A stretch of 64,000 nucleotides of DNA, taken from NCBI RefSeq assembly GCF_014843845.1, contig NZ_JHQS01000019.1, positions 62,001 through 126,000 on the forward strand. Direction: 5' to 3'. The notes below the pieces were generated by a model. It was not told the DNA's origin. It searched no databases and was given only the letters and a program-made list of their open reading frames with translations. The first letter of the stretch is position 1. Every line of letters starts with the position of its first letter. Shown here piece by piece: positions 1-11,289 of this stretch. Source of the DNA: Mesorhizobium amorphae. Its GTDB lineage: Bacteria; Pseudomonadota; Alphaproteobacteria; Rhizobiales; Rhizobiaceae. The position numbers and the translations under genes were made by a program.

Positions 1-125
1 TCGGCAAAGCGGTGCGCCAGCACGTTGAACACCGCCTCGCGGGTGCGGTCGGTGGTCGGGCGGATGGCATGATCGCGCGGCGTCGCCAGCGGACGCCCGC
101 GAAACTCACCACCGACGATTCTCAT
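1..125 (-). CDS. rsmD: 16S rRNA (guanine-N2)-methyltransferase RsmD, N-terminal part
   Basis: Only the first 41 codons are inside the window; the gene continues beyond base 1. The translation starts MRIVGGEFRGRPLATP and continues with RPTTDRTREAVFNVL, which matches the conserved start of RsmD, the enzyme that methylates G966 of 16S rRNA in the 30S subunit. The ATG overlaps the stop of the upstream pseudouridine synthase gene in an ATGA arrangement, so the two are probably translated together as an rRNA-modification pair. The SAM-binding and catalytic NPPY regions are outside the window and were not seen. Confidence 0.85.
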   Translation of the reverse strand, partial: MRIVGGEFRGRPLATPRDHAIRPTTDRTREAVFNVLAHRFA

Positions 126-2236
126 CTGGTTCTGGGACCTTTGGGACCGCCGCGCGGCCGGTCACCGCCCTTGCCGCCGTCCGGACGCTCGCCACGTGGC
201 TTGCCGAACGGCTTCGCGCCAGCCGGCTTGCCATAAGACGGCTTGAACGAGGCCTTGCGCGCCTTGGCCTCTGCCGCCTTGGCGGCATCGGCTTCCGCCC
301 TGCCCTTACCGATCGGACGCGAACCCGGCGCCATCCAGACATTGGCCTTGCGCTGGCCCGGCGGCTCGATCGGCCGCTGCTCGCGCTCGGACTTTTTCCC
401 ACCGAAGCCACCGCGAGGCTTGTCGCCAAAACCGCCACGCGGTTTGTCGCCAAAGCCACGCTCGCGCCTGGGGCCGCGCTCGCCAAAGCTCTTTTCCGGC
501 CCGGAGCCTCTGTCGGGACTTGTCGACAGCTTGCCCAGCGCCTCGTCGCGGCTGCCTTCGCGGCGCTTGCGGTTCTTGATCAGACCGCCCTCGCCGATCG
601 GCCGGCGATCGACGCCGTCGCGCGCAAATTTCGGCCGCTCGACCTCCTCCGGGCGCGGATCGGTCCGCCGCACCGGCTTGTTGGAAAATGGTTTTGTGAT
701 CTCGGCGTCGAAATTGGCACCCGACTCTTCGACCAGGCGCTCGCCGAGCTGGTCGCGCAGCACGCGGCCCTTGATCTCCAGCACATGGCCCTCCGGCAGG
801 TCCTCAAGCTGGAACGGCCCGTAGGAGATGCGGATCAGCCGCGTCACGTCGAGGCCGAGCGAACCGAGGATGTTCTTGACCTCGCGGTTCTTGCCTTCGC
901 GCAAGCCGATGGTCAGCCAGGCGTTCGAGCCCTGCTCTCGGTCGAGGCTCGCCTCGATGGCGCCGTAGAAGACGCCGTCGACGGCGATGCCTTCACGCAA
1001 GCCGGCGAGCGCGCTTTCCTCGACCTTGCCGTGGACGCGCACGCGGTAGCGCCGCAGCCAGCCGGTGGCCGGCAATTCGAGCACGCGCGACAGGCCGCCA
1101 TCATTGGTCAGCAGCAGCAGGCCTTCGGTGTTGATGTCGAGCCGGCCTATGGTCATCAGCCTGGGCAGGTCGGCCGGCAGCACGTCGAACACGGTCTTGC
1201 GCCCCTCGGGGTCGCGGTTGGTGGTGACGACGCCGGCCGGCTTGTGGAACAGGAACAGCCTCGTGCGCTCGATCGGCGGGATCTCCATGCCGTCGAGATG
1301 GATGATGTCGCCGGGCATGACGTTGAAGGCCGGCGAGGTCAGAGCCCGGCCATTGACCTTGACGCGCCCTGCCGCGATCAGCTCTTCGGCGTCACGGCGA
1401 GAGGCAAGGCCGGCACGGGCCAGCCGCTTGGCGATGCGCTCGCCAGCCTCCTCCGGCGCCTCGGCGGGACGCGGGCGCGGCTTGAAGCCGCCACCCGACG
1501 TGCCAGCGCCCGACCCGCGCGGCCGATCGCCGCCGAAATCGCGTTTGGGCCGATCAGCGAAATCGCGCTTGGGGCGATCGCTGAAGTCGCGCTTTGGACG
1601 ATCGCCGAAACTCGGGCGCTCGAAGCGCCGCTCGCCGCCCTCGGCCTCCGCTGCCATCGGCCGGTCGCCACGCGGTGCGAAGGGCTTGCGCGGACCTTCG
1701 CGCTTTTCATACGGCTTGCCTTCGGGGCGTGGCCCCTTGCTGAACGGCCGGTCGCCGCTCTTGAAATCGCGCTTCGGCCTTTCGCCTTCGGCGGCCATCG
1801 GACGCTCGCCACGCGGTGCGTAAGGCTTGCGCGGACCTTCGCGCTTCTCATACGGCTTGCCTTCGGGGCGCGGCCCCTTGCTGAACGGCCGGTCGCCACT
1901 TTTGAAATCGCGCTTCGGACGTTCGCCTTCGGCGGCCATCGGCCGGTCGCCGCGCGGTGCGTAGGGCTTGCGCGGACCTTCGCGCTTCTCATACGGCTTG
2001 CCTTCGGGGCGCGGCCCCTTGCTGAACGGCCGGTCGCCGCTTTTGAAGTCGCGCTTCGGACGTTCGCCTTCGGCGGCGATCGGCCGATCGCCACGCGGCG
2101 CGTAAGGTTTCTTGGCACCGAAGGACGGCTTGCCGCCCTTGCCGGCGGCGCCATCGCGGCCGCGCGGCGCCGCGGCTCTCGGACCGCTTTTGCCCGGACC
2201 TTTTTTGGGCCGGAATTTCTTGTCGTTGTCGTCCAT
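122..2236 (-). CDS. rluB: RluB-type 23S rRNA pseudouridine synthase with long repeat-rich extensions
   Basis: The protein has 704 residues, far longer than usual RluB (about 300). Residues 1-260 are a basic, low-complexity region with 47-residue tandem repeats. Residues about 263-312 form an S4 RNA-binding domain (RIAKRLARAGLASRR). Residues about 320-500 are the RsuA/RluB catalytic domain, with the active aspartate at about residue 367 in GRLDINTEG. Residues 500-704 are again Lys/Arg/Gly-rich. The family makes pseudouridine in the 23S peptidyl-transferase region. I chose the ATG giving MDDNDKKF, because upstream codons run into an intergenic repeat and an AAAGG lies just before this start. 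The stop overlaps rsmD (ATGA). The extensions are presumably disordered and RNA-binding (inference). Confidence 0.9.
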   Translation of the reverse strand: MDDNDKKFRPKKGPGKSGPRAAAPRGRDGAAGKGGKPSFGAKKPYAPRGDRPIAAEGERPKRDFKSGDRPFSKGPRPEGKPYEKREGPRKPYAPRGDRPMAAEGERPKRDFKSGDRPFSKGPRPEGKPYEKREGPRKPYAPRGERPMAAEGERPKRDFKSGDRPFSKGPRPEGKPYEKREGPRKPFAPRGDRPMAAEAEGGERRFERPSFGDRPKRDFSDRPKRDFADRPKRDFGGDRPRGSGAGTSGGGFKPRPRPAEAPEEAGERIAKRLARAGLASRRDAEELIAAGRVKVNGRALTSPAFNVMPGDIIHLDGMEIPPIERTRLFLFHKPAGVVTTNRDPEGRKTVFDVLPADLPRLMTIGRLDINTEGLLLLTNDGGLSRVLELPATGWLRRYRVRVHGKVEESALAGLREGIAVDGVFYGAIEASLDREQGSNAWLTIGLREGKNREVKNILGSLGLDVTRLIRISYGPFQLEDLPEGHVLEIKGRVLRDQLGERLVEESGANFDAEITKPFSNKPVRRTDPRPEEVERPKFARDGVDRRPIGEGGLIKNRKRREGSRDEALGKLSTSPDRGSGPEKSFGERGPRRERGFGDKPRGGFGDKPRGGFGGKKSEREQRPIEPPGQRKANVWMAPGSRPIGKGRAEADAAKAAEAKARKASFKPSYGKPAGAKPFGKPRGERPDGGKGGDRPRGGPKGPRTR
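1688..2110 (-). repeat. Three 141-bp in-frame tandem repeats inside rluB
   Basis: Three nearly identical 47-codon units lie at 1970-2110, 1829-1969 and 1688-1828. A degraded fourth unit follows at about 1630-1687. Each unit encodes KPYAPRGDRP, then ERPKRDFKSGDRPFSKG, then PRPEGKPYEKREGPR. Differences between units are few, such as Ile/Met and Asp/Glu, so the array is recent or homogenised and may vary in copy number between strains. Shorter RPKRDF repeats follow. Confidence 0.95.
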
Positions 2237-2256
2237 GTGGCCTTTGCCCGTTTGCG

Positions 2257-2364
2257 CTGCTACAGCGTGGCGCATCCTTTCGGACGCGCAAAGGACGCTG
2301 TAGCACTTGATTTGGCGCATGATCGTTTCCGAAAACCTGAGTCCGATTTTCGGGGTTTGGCGCT
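2257..2364. repeat. RIME-type intergenic mosaic element
   Basis: This is about 108 bp between rluB and tadA, made of two imperfect palindromes. The first runs from GCTACAGCG to CGCTGTAGC with an inner TCCTTTCGGACGCGCAAAGGA. The second contains CGTTTCCGAAAACC facing GATTTTCGGGGTTTGG. This layout and wording match rhizobial RIME elements known from established knowledge. It is non-coding and probably sets the 5' boundary of both neighbouring genes. Confidence 0.8.
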
Positions 2365-2416
2365 AGATAACAGGATCACCGTCAGGTGGCGAGGAGATAA
2401 TCGGAATGGAAACCGT

Positions 2417-2869
2417 GTGAAGCGGCCGGATTTCATGGCGCTGGCGTTAAGGGAGGCCGAAGCAGCCGCCTCGCGCGGCGAAGTGCCGGTCGGCGCGGTC
2501 ATCGCCAGCGGCGACACGGTCGTGGCAAAAGCCGGCAACCGCACCCGCGAGCTTGCCGACCCGACGGCGCATGCCGAGATGCTGGCGATCCGCGAGGCTT
2601 GCCGCAAGCTCTCCATCGAGCGGCTGACCGGTCACGATCTCTATGTGACGCTGGAACCTTGCGCCATGTGTGCCGGCGCCATCTCCTTCGCCAGGCTGCG
2701 GCGGCTTTATTTCGGCGCTGCCGACGAGAAGGGCGGCGCCGTGGTCAACGGCGTGCGCTTCTTTGCGTCGCCCACTTGCCACCACACGCCCGACATCTAT
2801 CCAGGCATGGCCGAAAACGATGCGACCCTGCTGCTGAAGAATTTTTTCCGGGGGCGACGCGAAACCTAG
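2417..2869 (+). CDS. tadA: tRNA-specific adenosine deaminase TadA
   Basis: TadA deaminates A34 to inosine in the tRNA-Arg(ACG) anticodon. The cytidine-deaminase fold is clear: the zinc/proton-shuttle motif HAE is at residues 52-54 and PCAMCAG at 81-87, where Cys82 and Cys85 bind zinc. GEVPVGAVI near the N-terminus is typical. The length, about 150 residues, is normal. I chose the GTG start (then KRPDF) because GGAA lies 5 bases upstream; the ATG at 2435 (MALALREA) is the alternative and would remove six residues. An out-of-frame ATG at 2406 opens a four-codon mini-ORF ending TGA at 2418-2420, which overlaps this GTG. Confidence 0.92.
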   Translation: MKRPDFMALALREAEAAASRGEVPVGAVIASGDTVVAKAGNRTRELADPTAHAEMLAIREACRKLSIERLTGHDLYVTLEPCAMCAGAISFARLRRLYFGAADEKGGAVVNGVRFFASPTCHHTPDIYPGMAENDATLLLKNFFRGRRET

Positions 2870-2901
2870 AGGCTCTGGGCTTTTGGCTAGGCTCTAGGCT
2901 C

Positions 2902-3582
2902 TCACCACGGCAGCCAGTCAAACATGCCGCCGGACTTGCTCTTGGCGGCCGCCTCCTTCTTGAGGCGGCGTTCCTTCTTGTATTCGTCTTCGCCGATATC
3001 GCCCTGCGGCGCGGTGGAGGCGGCGACGCGATAGTCCAGAGGCGGCTCGCTCAGATATTTGCGGGTGTTGGGATCACCCTGCTTGCCTTCGGCCAGACGG
3101 CGCTGGATCTCGGCGGCGCGGCCCTTGTCCGAATCCGCCGGCGACCAGCGCGGCGGGTGGCTCGAAGCCGAATCCGCCAAGGCCTTCTTCACCGCCGCCG
3201 GATCGGTCTGCACGTCGTCGACGATCTGCGACTGGTAGGCCGGATCATCCTGGTGAGCGGTGGCGTCGGCACGCAGGCGGGCGCGGCGCGCCTCGGGCGA
3301 TTCGGGCCAGTCGGCACTCGCCGTCTCGATGCTCTCCTGCGGCGGCGGCAGGTTTTCCTTCTGTCCCGGTGCCGGCTTCACCAGCTCGGGACGCGGCTTG
3401 TAGTCGATCTTTTCACCCCGCTTCGGCGAGATCGAAAAGGCGCTGGACAGGTCGCCGGCAAGCTGCTCGCCCGCGGTCTTGTCGGTTCCGTAGGTGGGCG
3501 AGCCCATGCAGCCGGACAGAGCGAGGCCTGATACGACAAGCGGCGCCAGCAGCGCAACGCGCGCGTAAGTTCTCTTGGTCAT
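2902..3582 (-). CDS. Hypothetical lipoprotein
   Basis: The protein has about 226 residues. It begins MTKRTYARVALLAPLVV and has a lipobox LSGC at residues 22-25, so it should be exported by Sec and lipidated at Cys25. The rest is hydrophilic, rich in Pro, Asp and Lys, without a domain I recognise, and ends GGMFDWLPW. The ATG used lies 9 bases after GGGA; an in-frame GTG 15 bases upstream is possible but less likely. It is convergent with tadA, with only about 30 bases between the two stops. The conserved family looks like a rhizobial envelope protein of unknown role. Confidence 0.75.
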   Translation of the reverse strand: MTKRTYARVALLAPLVVSGLALSGCMGSPTYGTDKTAGEQLAGDLSSAFSISPKRGEKIDYKPRPELVKPAPGQKENLPPPQESIETASADWPESPEARRARLRADATAHQDDPAYQSQIVDDVQTDPAAVKKALADSASSHPPRWSPADSDKGRAAEIQRRLAEGKQGDPNTRKYLSEPPLDYRVAASTAPQGDIGEDEYKKERRLKKEAAAKSKSGGMFDWLPW

Positions 3583-3780
3583 GCCAAAAAGTCCCACTTA
3601 GACAGCCTCTCGATCGCCGCCGGCCAAAGGTCCGGTCCCCATCACTCAAGCACTTGCGACGGAAATCCGGCGACAATTTGTCGTCCGGAGTTTCGCGTGT
3701 TTATCTCAACCGCTCGTTAAGGGCAACGCACGGGCGGCAAAGGACCGCCCGGCGTGGCATTTGTGCACCGGCTTATATTT

Positions 3781-3834
3781 GATGGTGCATGTCGTTTTCC
3801 CAAAACCGCTACACACTTTTGGGCGACAAGCATC
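3781..3834. repeat. Half RIME-like palindrome next to the ileS stop
   Basis: GATGGTGCATGTCGTTTTCC faces a complementary stretch ending GACAAGCATC, with CCCAAAA and TTTTGGG as the inner stem. It corresponds to the second palindrome of the full elements in this window. Its edge overlaps the TGA stop of ileS, so the hairpin would sit at the 3' end of the ileS mRNA and could stabilise or terminate it (inference). Confidence 0.7.
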
Positions 3835-6823
3835 ATAAACGCCCGAGCGCCTTCAGCTCATGCAGCACAGCCGCATCGCGCGCCGAGACATCTGGGAATG
3901 CCTGGTCCTGCCCGACATCGGCGGTGTAGCGCCAGGAACGCGCGCATTTCACCAGGCCACGGTCCTCGGCCTTCTCCACCACCACGGCCACGCCCTTGAC
4001 GTCGTCCAGCGTGAAAGCGCCGTCCGCAGCCTTGCCATGGGTAATGACAAGGTCGCTGGTGATCGCCATCTCGGCCATGTCGACGTCCGATATCGCCGCT
4101 TCGAGCGCCGCATCATCGATTGTAACGACCGGCACCGCCTCGAGCGAGGAACCGATGACCTTCTGGGCACGCGCGATCTCGAGCGCGCCGGTGACGACGC
4201 GGCGACCCTGCCGCACCTTGCGCCACTTTTCCGCCAGCGGCTCGTTCCGCCAGCTTTCCGGGATCTGCGGGAACTGGTCGAGATGCACCGAAACGGTGTC
4301 GGGATGCCGGTCGAGCCAGGCCTCCTCCATGGTGAAGGGCAGCATCGGTGCCAACCACTTGACCAGGCAGTCGAACAAATGGCGCACGACCTGTACCGAG
4401 GCCTTCCGCTTCACGCTGGACGGCGCGTCGCAGTAAAGCGCGTCCTTGCGGATGTCGAAATAGAAGGCCGACAGTTCGACCACCATGAAGTCGAGCAGCG
4501 TGCGGGTGATGCGCTTGAACTCGAAGGCGTCGTAGCCCTGGCGCACCACTTCTTCCAGTTCGGCCAGCCGGTGCAGCATCAGCCGTTCCAGCTCCGGCAT
4601 CTTCTCCAGCGGCACCTCCTCGCCATCGTCATGGGCGAGCGTACCTAGCATCCAGCGGATGGTGTTCCTGAGCTTGCGGTAGGCGTCGATGTTGGTCTGC
4701 AGCACGTTCTTGCCGAGCCGCTGGTCTTCCCAGTAATCGGTGGTCACCACCCAGAGCCGCAAGATGTCGGCGCCGGACTGCTTGATGACGTCCTGCGGCA
4801 CGACGGTGTTGCCGAGCGATTTCGACATCTTTCGTCCCTCCTCATCCATGGTGAAGCCATGGGTGACGACAGTGTCGTAGGGCGCCCTGCCCCTGGTGCC
4901 GCAGCTTTCGAGCAGCGAGGAGTGGAACCAGCCGCGATGCTGGTCGGAGCCTTCGAGATAGACGTCGGCCGGCCATTTCAGGTCCGGGCGATCCTCGAGT
5001 GTGAAGACATGGGTCGAACCCGAGTCGAACCAGACGTCGAGGATGTCCATCACCTGATGCCATTTCGCGGCATCGTGATTGCCGAGGAAGCGTTCCTTGG
5101 CGCCGGCCGCGAACCAGGCGTCGGCGCCTTCCGTCTCGAAGGCGTCCATGATGCGCTGGTTGACCGCCTCGTCCTTCAGCACATTGCCGTCCACGTCGGC
5201 GAAGACGGCGATCGGCACGCCCCAGGCGCGCTGGCGCGACAGCACCCAGTCCGGGCGCTCCTCGATCATGGCGCGGATGCGGTTCTGGCCGGCAGCCGGC
5301 ACGAAGCGCGTGTCGTCGATCGCCTTCAGCGCGCGGCTGCGCAGCGTGGTTCCGTCACCGAGCTCCTTGTCCATATAGACGAACCATTGCGGCGTGTTGC
5401 GGAAGATGATCGGCTTCTTCGACCGCCACGAATGCGGGTAGCTGTGCTTCAGCCGGCCGCGCGCGAACAGCTCGTTGCGCTTGATCAATTCGTCGATGAC
5501 GGCCTGGTTGGCGTTGCCCTTCTTGCCGTTGTCGTCGATGACGCGCGCGGCGCCGCCCTCGCGGTCCGGGCCGAAGCCCGGCGCATCCTTGGTGAAGAAG
5601 CCGGCATCGTCGACGGGGAACGGGATCGCCGTGTCGATGCCGCGCTTGAGCAGCTCGGCCACCGCGTCCGTCCAGGCGTCGAAGTCCTCGCGGCCGTGGC
5701 TGGGCGCGGTGTGTACGAAGCCGGTGCCGGCATCGTCGGTGACATGTTCGCCGGCGATCATCGGCACGGGGTATTCATAGCCGCCGCCAAGCCCCCTGAA
5801 GGGGTGCGAAAGCGTAAGGCTTTCAAGCTGTTCGGCCGAGACGTTGTGAAGGCGATTCAAGACGATCTTGGCCTTGGCCGCCGAGTCTTCGCCGAGTGCG
5901 TCGGCAAAGATCAGCTTCTCGCCGGGCTGCGGGCCGAATGCGTTCTCTGCCGCCGTTACCTCATAGAGCCCGTAGGCGACGCGCGGCGAATAGCTGACGG
6001 CGCGGTTACCGGGGATGGTCCAGGGCGTCGTCGTCCAGATCACGACATGGGCTTCGAGCAGGTCCAGCGAGGATTCGGACAATGCCGCCGGCTGTTCACC
6101 TTCGGCGCCGGAGACCGGGCGGGCAAGGCTTGCGACCGGGAATTTCACCCAGATCATGTCGCTCTCGTAGTCCTGGTATTCGACCTCGGCCTCGGCCAGC
6201 GCGGTGCGCTCGACCACGCTCCACATCACCGGCTTGGAGCCGCGGTAGAGCTGGCCCGACATGGCGAACTTCAGCAATTCGCCGGCGATGCGCGCCTCGG
6301 CATGGAAAGCCATCGTCGTATAGGGGTTCTTGAAATCGCCGACGACGCCGAGCCGCTGGAACTCACCGCCCTGCACCGAGATCCAGTGCGCGGCGAATTC
6401 CCGGCATTCCTTGCGGAATTCGTTGACCGGCACCTCGTCCTTGTTCTTGCCCTTGGCGCGGTACTGCTCCTCGATCTTCCATTCGATCGGCAGGCCGTGA
6501 CAGTCCCAGCCGGGCACGTAGTTCGAGTCGTAGCCGCGCATCTGGAACGAGCGGGTGATGACGTCCTTGAGGATCTTGTTCAGCGCATGGCCGATATGGA
6601 TGTTGCCGTTGGCGTAGGGCGGGCCGTCATGCAGCACGTATTTGGTGCGGCCGGCGGCGTCCTGCCGGAGCTTGCGGTAGAGGTTTATGTCCTGCCAGCG
6701 CTTGACCAGCAGCGGCTCTTTTTCGGGCAAGCCGGCGCGCATCGGGAAATCCGTCTGCGGCAGATAGAGCGTCTTGGAATAGTCGATCGTTTCAGCGGTA
6801 TCGGTCATTGGGGTGTCGGTCAT
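3833..6823 (-). CDS. ileS: Isoleucyl-tRNA synthetase
   Basis: This is a class I synthetase of 996 residues that charges tRNA-Ile in the cytoplasm. The HIGH signature is at residues 76-79 in [13 protein letters not shown] and KMSKS is at about 664-668 in [12 protein letters not shown]. The editing (CP1) domain lies between them. The usual C-terminal zinc module is reduced: only one cysteine is visible in [13 protein letters not shown] and the second Cys pair is absent. I chose the ATG giving [15 protein letters not shown]; a second ATG five codons later is equally possible. An upstream open frame runs through a repeat element and is not counted as coding. Confidence 0.97.
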   Translation of the reverse strand: MTDTPMTDTAETIDYSKTLYLPQTDFPMRAGLPEKEPLLVKRWQDINLYRKLRQDAAGRTKYVLHDGPPYANGNIHIGHALNKILKDVITRSFQMRGYDSNYVPGWDCHGLPIEWKIEEQYRAKGKNKDEVPVNEFRKECREFAAHWISVQGGEFQRLGVVGDFKNPYTTMAFHAEARIAGELLKFAMSGQLYRGSKPVMWSVVERTALAEAEVEYQDYESDMIWVKFPVASLARPVSGAEGEQPAALSESSLDLLEAHVVIWTTTPWTIPGNRAVSYSPRVAYGLYEVTAAENAFGPQPGEKLIFADALGEDSAAKAKIVLNRLHNVSAEQLESLTLSHPFRGLGGGYEYPVPMIAGEHVTDDAGTGFVHTAPSHGREDFDAWTDAVAELLKRGIDTAIPFPVDDAGFFTKDAPGFGPDREGGAARVIDDNGKKGNANQAVIDELIKRNELFARGRLKHSYPHSWRSKKPIIFRNTPQWFVYMDKELGDGTTLRSRALKAIDDTRFVPAAGQNRIRAMIEERPDWVLSRQRAWGVPIAVFADVDGNVLKDEAVNQRIMDAFETEGADAWFAAGAKERFLGNHDAAKWHQVMDILDVWFDSGSTHVFTLEDRPDLKWPADVYLEGSDQHRGWFHSSLLESCGTRGRAPYDTVVTHGFTMDEEGRKMSKSLGNTVVPQDVIKQSGADILRLWVVTTDYWEDQRLGKNVLQTNIDAYRKLRNTIRWMLGTLAHDDGEEVPLEKMPELERLMLHRLAELEEVVRQGYDAFEFKRITRTLLDFMVVELSAFYFDIRKDALYCDAPSSVKRKASVQVVRHLFDCLVKWLAPMLPFTMEEAWLDRHPDTVSVHLDQFPQIPESWRNEPLAEKWRKVRQGRRVVTGALEIARAQKVIGSSLEAVPVVTIDDAALEAAISDVDMAEMAITSDLVITHGKAADGAFTLDDVKGVAVVVEKAEDRGLVKCARSWRYTADVGQDQAFPDVSARDAAVLHELKALGRL

Positions 6824-6880
6824 CGGTCTGCCATGTGCACTGCCCGGCGGCAAAGGGCTCGGGCGTTGAAGTCTTCGCTT

Positions 6881-6933
6881 TGACGCATATCGTTTTCCCA
6901 AAACCGGACCCACTTTTGGGCGACATGCGTTGA
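6881..6933. repeat. Half RIME-like palindrome upstream of ileS
   Basis: The sequence TGACGCATATCGTTTTCC, an AAAACCGG centre and TTTTGGGCGACATGCGTTGA form one long hairpin. The core is the same as in the copy at 3781-3834, so ileS is bracketed by two related half elements. It probably lies in the ileS 5' region or just upstream of its promoter. Confidence 0.7.
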
Positions 6934-7111
6934 TGATCTGGAAAAGCGCGAGAGGCCGCGCGCAACATTCCCGGCGGCTCCGGCGGCTCTCAGGCCACCC
7001 GGAACACCGGGCTCGTAATTCGTATCGCGATCGCAAAAAGGCGCGAAAAGCTCGTCATGGCCGGGCTTTTAGCGGATTAGGCGTCAGGAATAAAGCACGC
7101 AGTTCAAATCG

Positions 7112-7909
7112 CTACATCGAAAAGTCGAAGCGATAGGTGGTCGACACGCCGACCGTGAACTGGTTGCGGTCGCCGCGCTCCTTGACCAGGCTGGAATCGG
7201 CCGCCGGGCCCATCAGGCGCGAATATTCGCCGAACAGGCTGGCCGTCATCGGCTCGGTCACCTTCCAGGTCACCGCGCCGCCCAGACCGGTCGACTTCAG
7301 ACCGCCGCCTGGATAGTATTCGCTCAAGCCCGACGCCGCCGCCTCCGTGGCGTTGACGCCGTAGTAAGCGTCGAAATAGTCCGCCGAGGCGAAGGAAATG
7401 CGTGGCCCGCCCGAAATCCGGACCGTGGGCGTCACGTCGTAGAAAGCGTCGGCGGCGATGTCGGCGACAAAGCCGTTGTGCGCGCGGATACCGTGCCTGA
7501 GCTCGGCCCGGGCGCGTACCCAGTCCAGCGGATAGAATTCGAAGAAGCCGCCGGCCTCGCCACCCCAGCGCACGGGGTCGAGGCCTTTCAGCTCATCGTC
7601 GCTGTCGCGGGAAAACAGGATTTTTCCGGTCAGGCCGGCCCGCACGCTGCCGTCGTCGATCAGCGCCAGCGAGATATTGTCGTTGCGCGAGGTGAAGCGC
7701 GCCTGGGGACCGACCTTGCCGAGCGAGATGATCGGCTGGGCGCTGAGCATGTATTTTTTGCCGCCCTCGAAATCCGGCGCGACCAGGCCCGTGGCGCCGA
7801 GCGTCAGGTACCAGTCGCCGGAGAGCCAGCTCCCCTCGCCGGCATTCGCGGCGGACACGGTGAGCAGCCCGGAGGCGAGAAGCAGCGGAATCGTCCTGAC
7901 AATACGCAT
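7112..7909 (-). CDS. MipA/OmpV family outer-membrane protein
   Basis: The protein has about 265 residues. An N-terminal signal peptide ends near SAANAGEG. The rest alternates short beta-strands typical of outer-membrane barrels: WYLTLGATGLVAPDFEGG near the start and a C-terminal FTVGVSTTYRFDFSM. The pattern matches the MipA/OmpV family, in which E. coli MipA scaffolds murein enzymes and others are induced by solutes. The start MRIVRTIP is preceded by AAAGGG. It lies downstream of the LysR gene on the same strand with a gap of 185 bases, so it probably has its own promoter. The specific role is unknown. Confidence 0.82.
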   Translation of the reverse strand: MRIVRTIPLLLASGLLTVSAANAGEGSWLSGDWYLTLGATGLVAPDFEGGKKYMLSAQPIISLGKVGPQARFTSRNDNISLALIDDGSVRAGLTGKILFSRDSDDELKGLDPVRWGGEAGGFFEFYPLDWVRARAELRHGIRAHNGFVADIAADAFYDVTPTVRISGGPRISFASADYFDAYYGVNATEAAASGLSEYYPGGGLKSTGLGGAVTWKVTEPMTASLFGEYSRLMGPAADSSLVKERGDRNQFTVGVSTTYRFDFSM

Positions 7910-8094
7910 TATCACCCTTTAAGCGAAACACACTGGAGAGAACACCCGGCAGCGCTCAAGCCATGGCGCCGGTTGGTAAAATTTGACTTAAGATCCGTAA
8001 CATCGCGGCAGTACTGTTTTGACATTGTAGCCAATTGAACGAGGCGCCGTGATCGCGGCACGGATTGGCTGCAGCCGGACAACGCAGCACTTGA

Positions 8095-8985
8095 TCAGCT
8101 GCCCCGGTGACGCAGGACGTCTATCAATAGGGATAGAGCCGGCGACGTGTGACGCCGGCTTGGATAGTACAGGTGATAGCCGGGGAAGTACGGGCACCAT
8201 TCCTCCAGCACCCGGATAAGCCGCCCCTGCGCAACGTACGGAAGCACCTGGTCCTCAGGCATATAGGCGACCCCCAACCCGTCCAGCGCCGAACTCAGGC
8301 GCATGCCAAGATTGTTGAAGACCAGCTGGCCGTCGCCCCGCACCTTCACCTCGCGGCCGTCTTTCTCGAGACCCCACGGGAACAGCCCGCCGTAAGTCGG
8401 CAGCCGCATGTTGATGCATTTGTGCGCGGTGAGGTCCTGCGGGGTTTGCGGAACCGGGAAGCGTTCGAAGTATTCTCGCGAACCGACCACGGCCATGCGA
8501 ATGTCCGGCCCGATACGGACTGCCACCATGTCCTTCGCCACCTGCTCGCCCATGCGGACGCCGGCATCATAGCCTTCGGCGACGATATCCGTCAGGCCGT
8601 AGTCGACGATGATTTCAACCTGGACGTCGGGATAGTCCGGCAGGAAGCGCTTGAGGGCGGGCTGCAGTACGGAAATCGCCGGGTGCTCACCGGTGGTGAT
8701 GCGGACCGTTCCGGCCGGTTTCTCGCGCAGCGCGTTCAAGGTGGCCAGTTCTGCCTCGATCTCCTCGAACCTCGGGCCCACGGTGCGCAAAAGGCGATCA
8801 CCGGCTTCGGTCGGTGCCACGCTGCGCGTGGTCCGGGTCAGAAGCCTGAGCCCGACCCGCTCCTCAAGGTTGCGGATGGTCTGACTGAGTGCCGAGGGCG
8901 ACACCCCCAATCTGGCTGCCGCACGCGTGAAGCTCCGTTCCCGGGCGACGGTCGCAAATGCGGCGAGATCGTTGAAATTCTGCAT
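8095..8985 (-). CDS. LysR-family transcriptional regulator
   Basis: The protein has 296 residues. The N-terminal winged helix-turn-helix reads FNDLAAFATVARERSFTRAA then LGVSPSALSQTIRNLEERVG, followed by the linker helix and a periplasmic-binding-type effector domain with PAGTVRITTGEHP. The start MQNFNDL is chosen because the domain begins there. It is transcribed divergently from the aldo/keto reductase and flavodoxin operon, the usual arrangement for a LysR activator of that operon, and a palindrome lies between them. The inducer is unknown; in related loci such regulators respond to oxidants or aldehydes (inference). Confidence 0.92.
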   Translation of the reverse strand: MQNFNDLAAFATVARERSFTRAAARLGVSPSALSQTIRNLEERVGLRLLTRTTRSVAPTEAGDRLLRTVGPRFEEIEAELATLNALREKPAGTVRITTGEHPAISVLQPALKRFLPDYPDVQVEIIVDYGLTDIVAEGYDAGVRMGEQVAKDMVAVRIGPDIRMAVVGSREYFERFPVPQTPQDLTAHKCINMRLPTYGGLFPWGLEKDGREVKVRGDGQLVFNNLGMRLSSALDGLGVAYMPEDQVLPYVAQGRLIRVLEEWCPYFPGYHLYYPSRRHTSPALSLLIDVLRHRGS

Positions 8986-8994
8986 GATGTATTT

Positions 8995-9009
8995 GTTAGT
9001 CCAGCTAAC
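8995..9009. promoter_or_regulatory. Probable LysR operator between divergent genes
   Basis: GTTAG-TCCAG-CTAAC is a perfect 5-5-5 inverted repeat that contains the T-N11-A LysR motif. It lies 10 bases upstream of the lysR-type ATG and about 85 bases before the reductase start, as expected for autoregulation plus activation. Confidence 0.65.
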
Positions 9010-9072
9010 AGGCTCATGCGGATTATAGCAGGTTATCGCATGATGCCGCATCCCCTATCTTCTTCGCAATAG

Positions 9073-11275
<2,203 letters not shown>

Positions 11276-11289
11276 TCGGGATCTGCACC

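Noticed and set aside
785..2416. Possible N-terminal extension of tadA through the rluB repeats
   Set aside because: It is antisense of the rluB gene; the deaminase domain begins after the start I chose.
4859..6883. Long plus-strand open frame (674 codons) opposite ileS
   Set aside because: It is the antisense of a clearly recognisable ileS in a high-G+C genome; no domain or ribosome site is visible.
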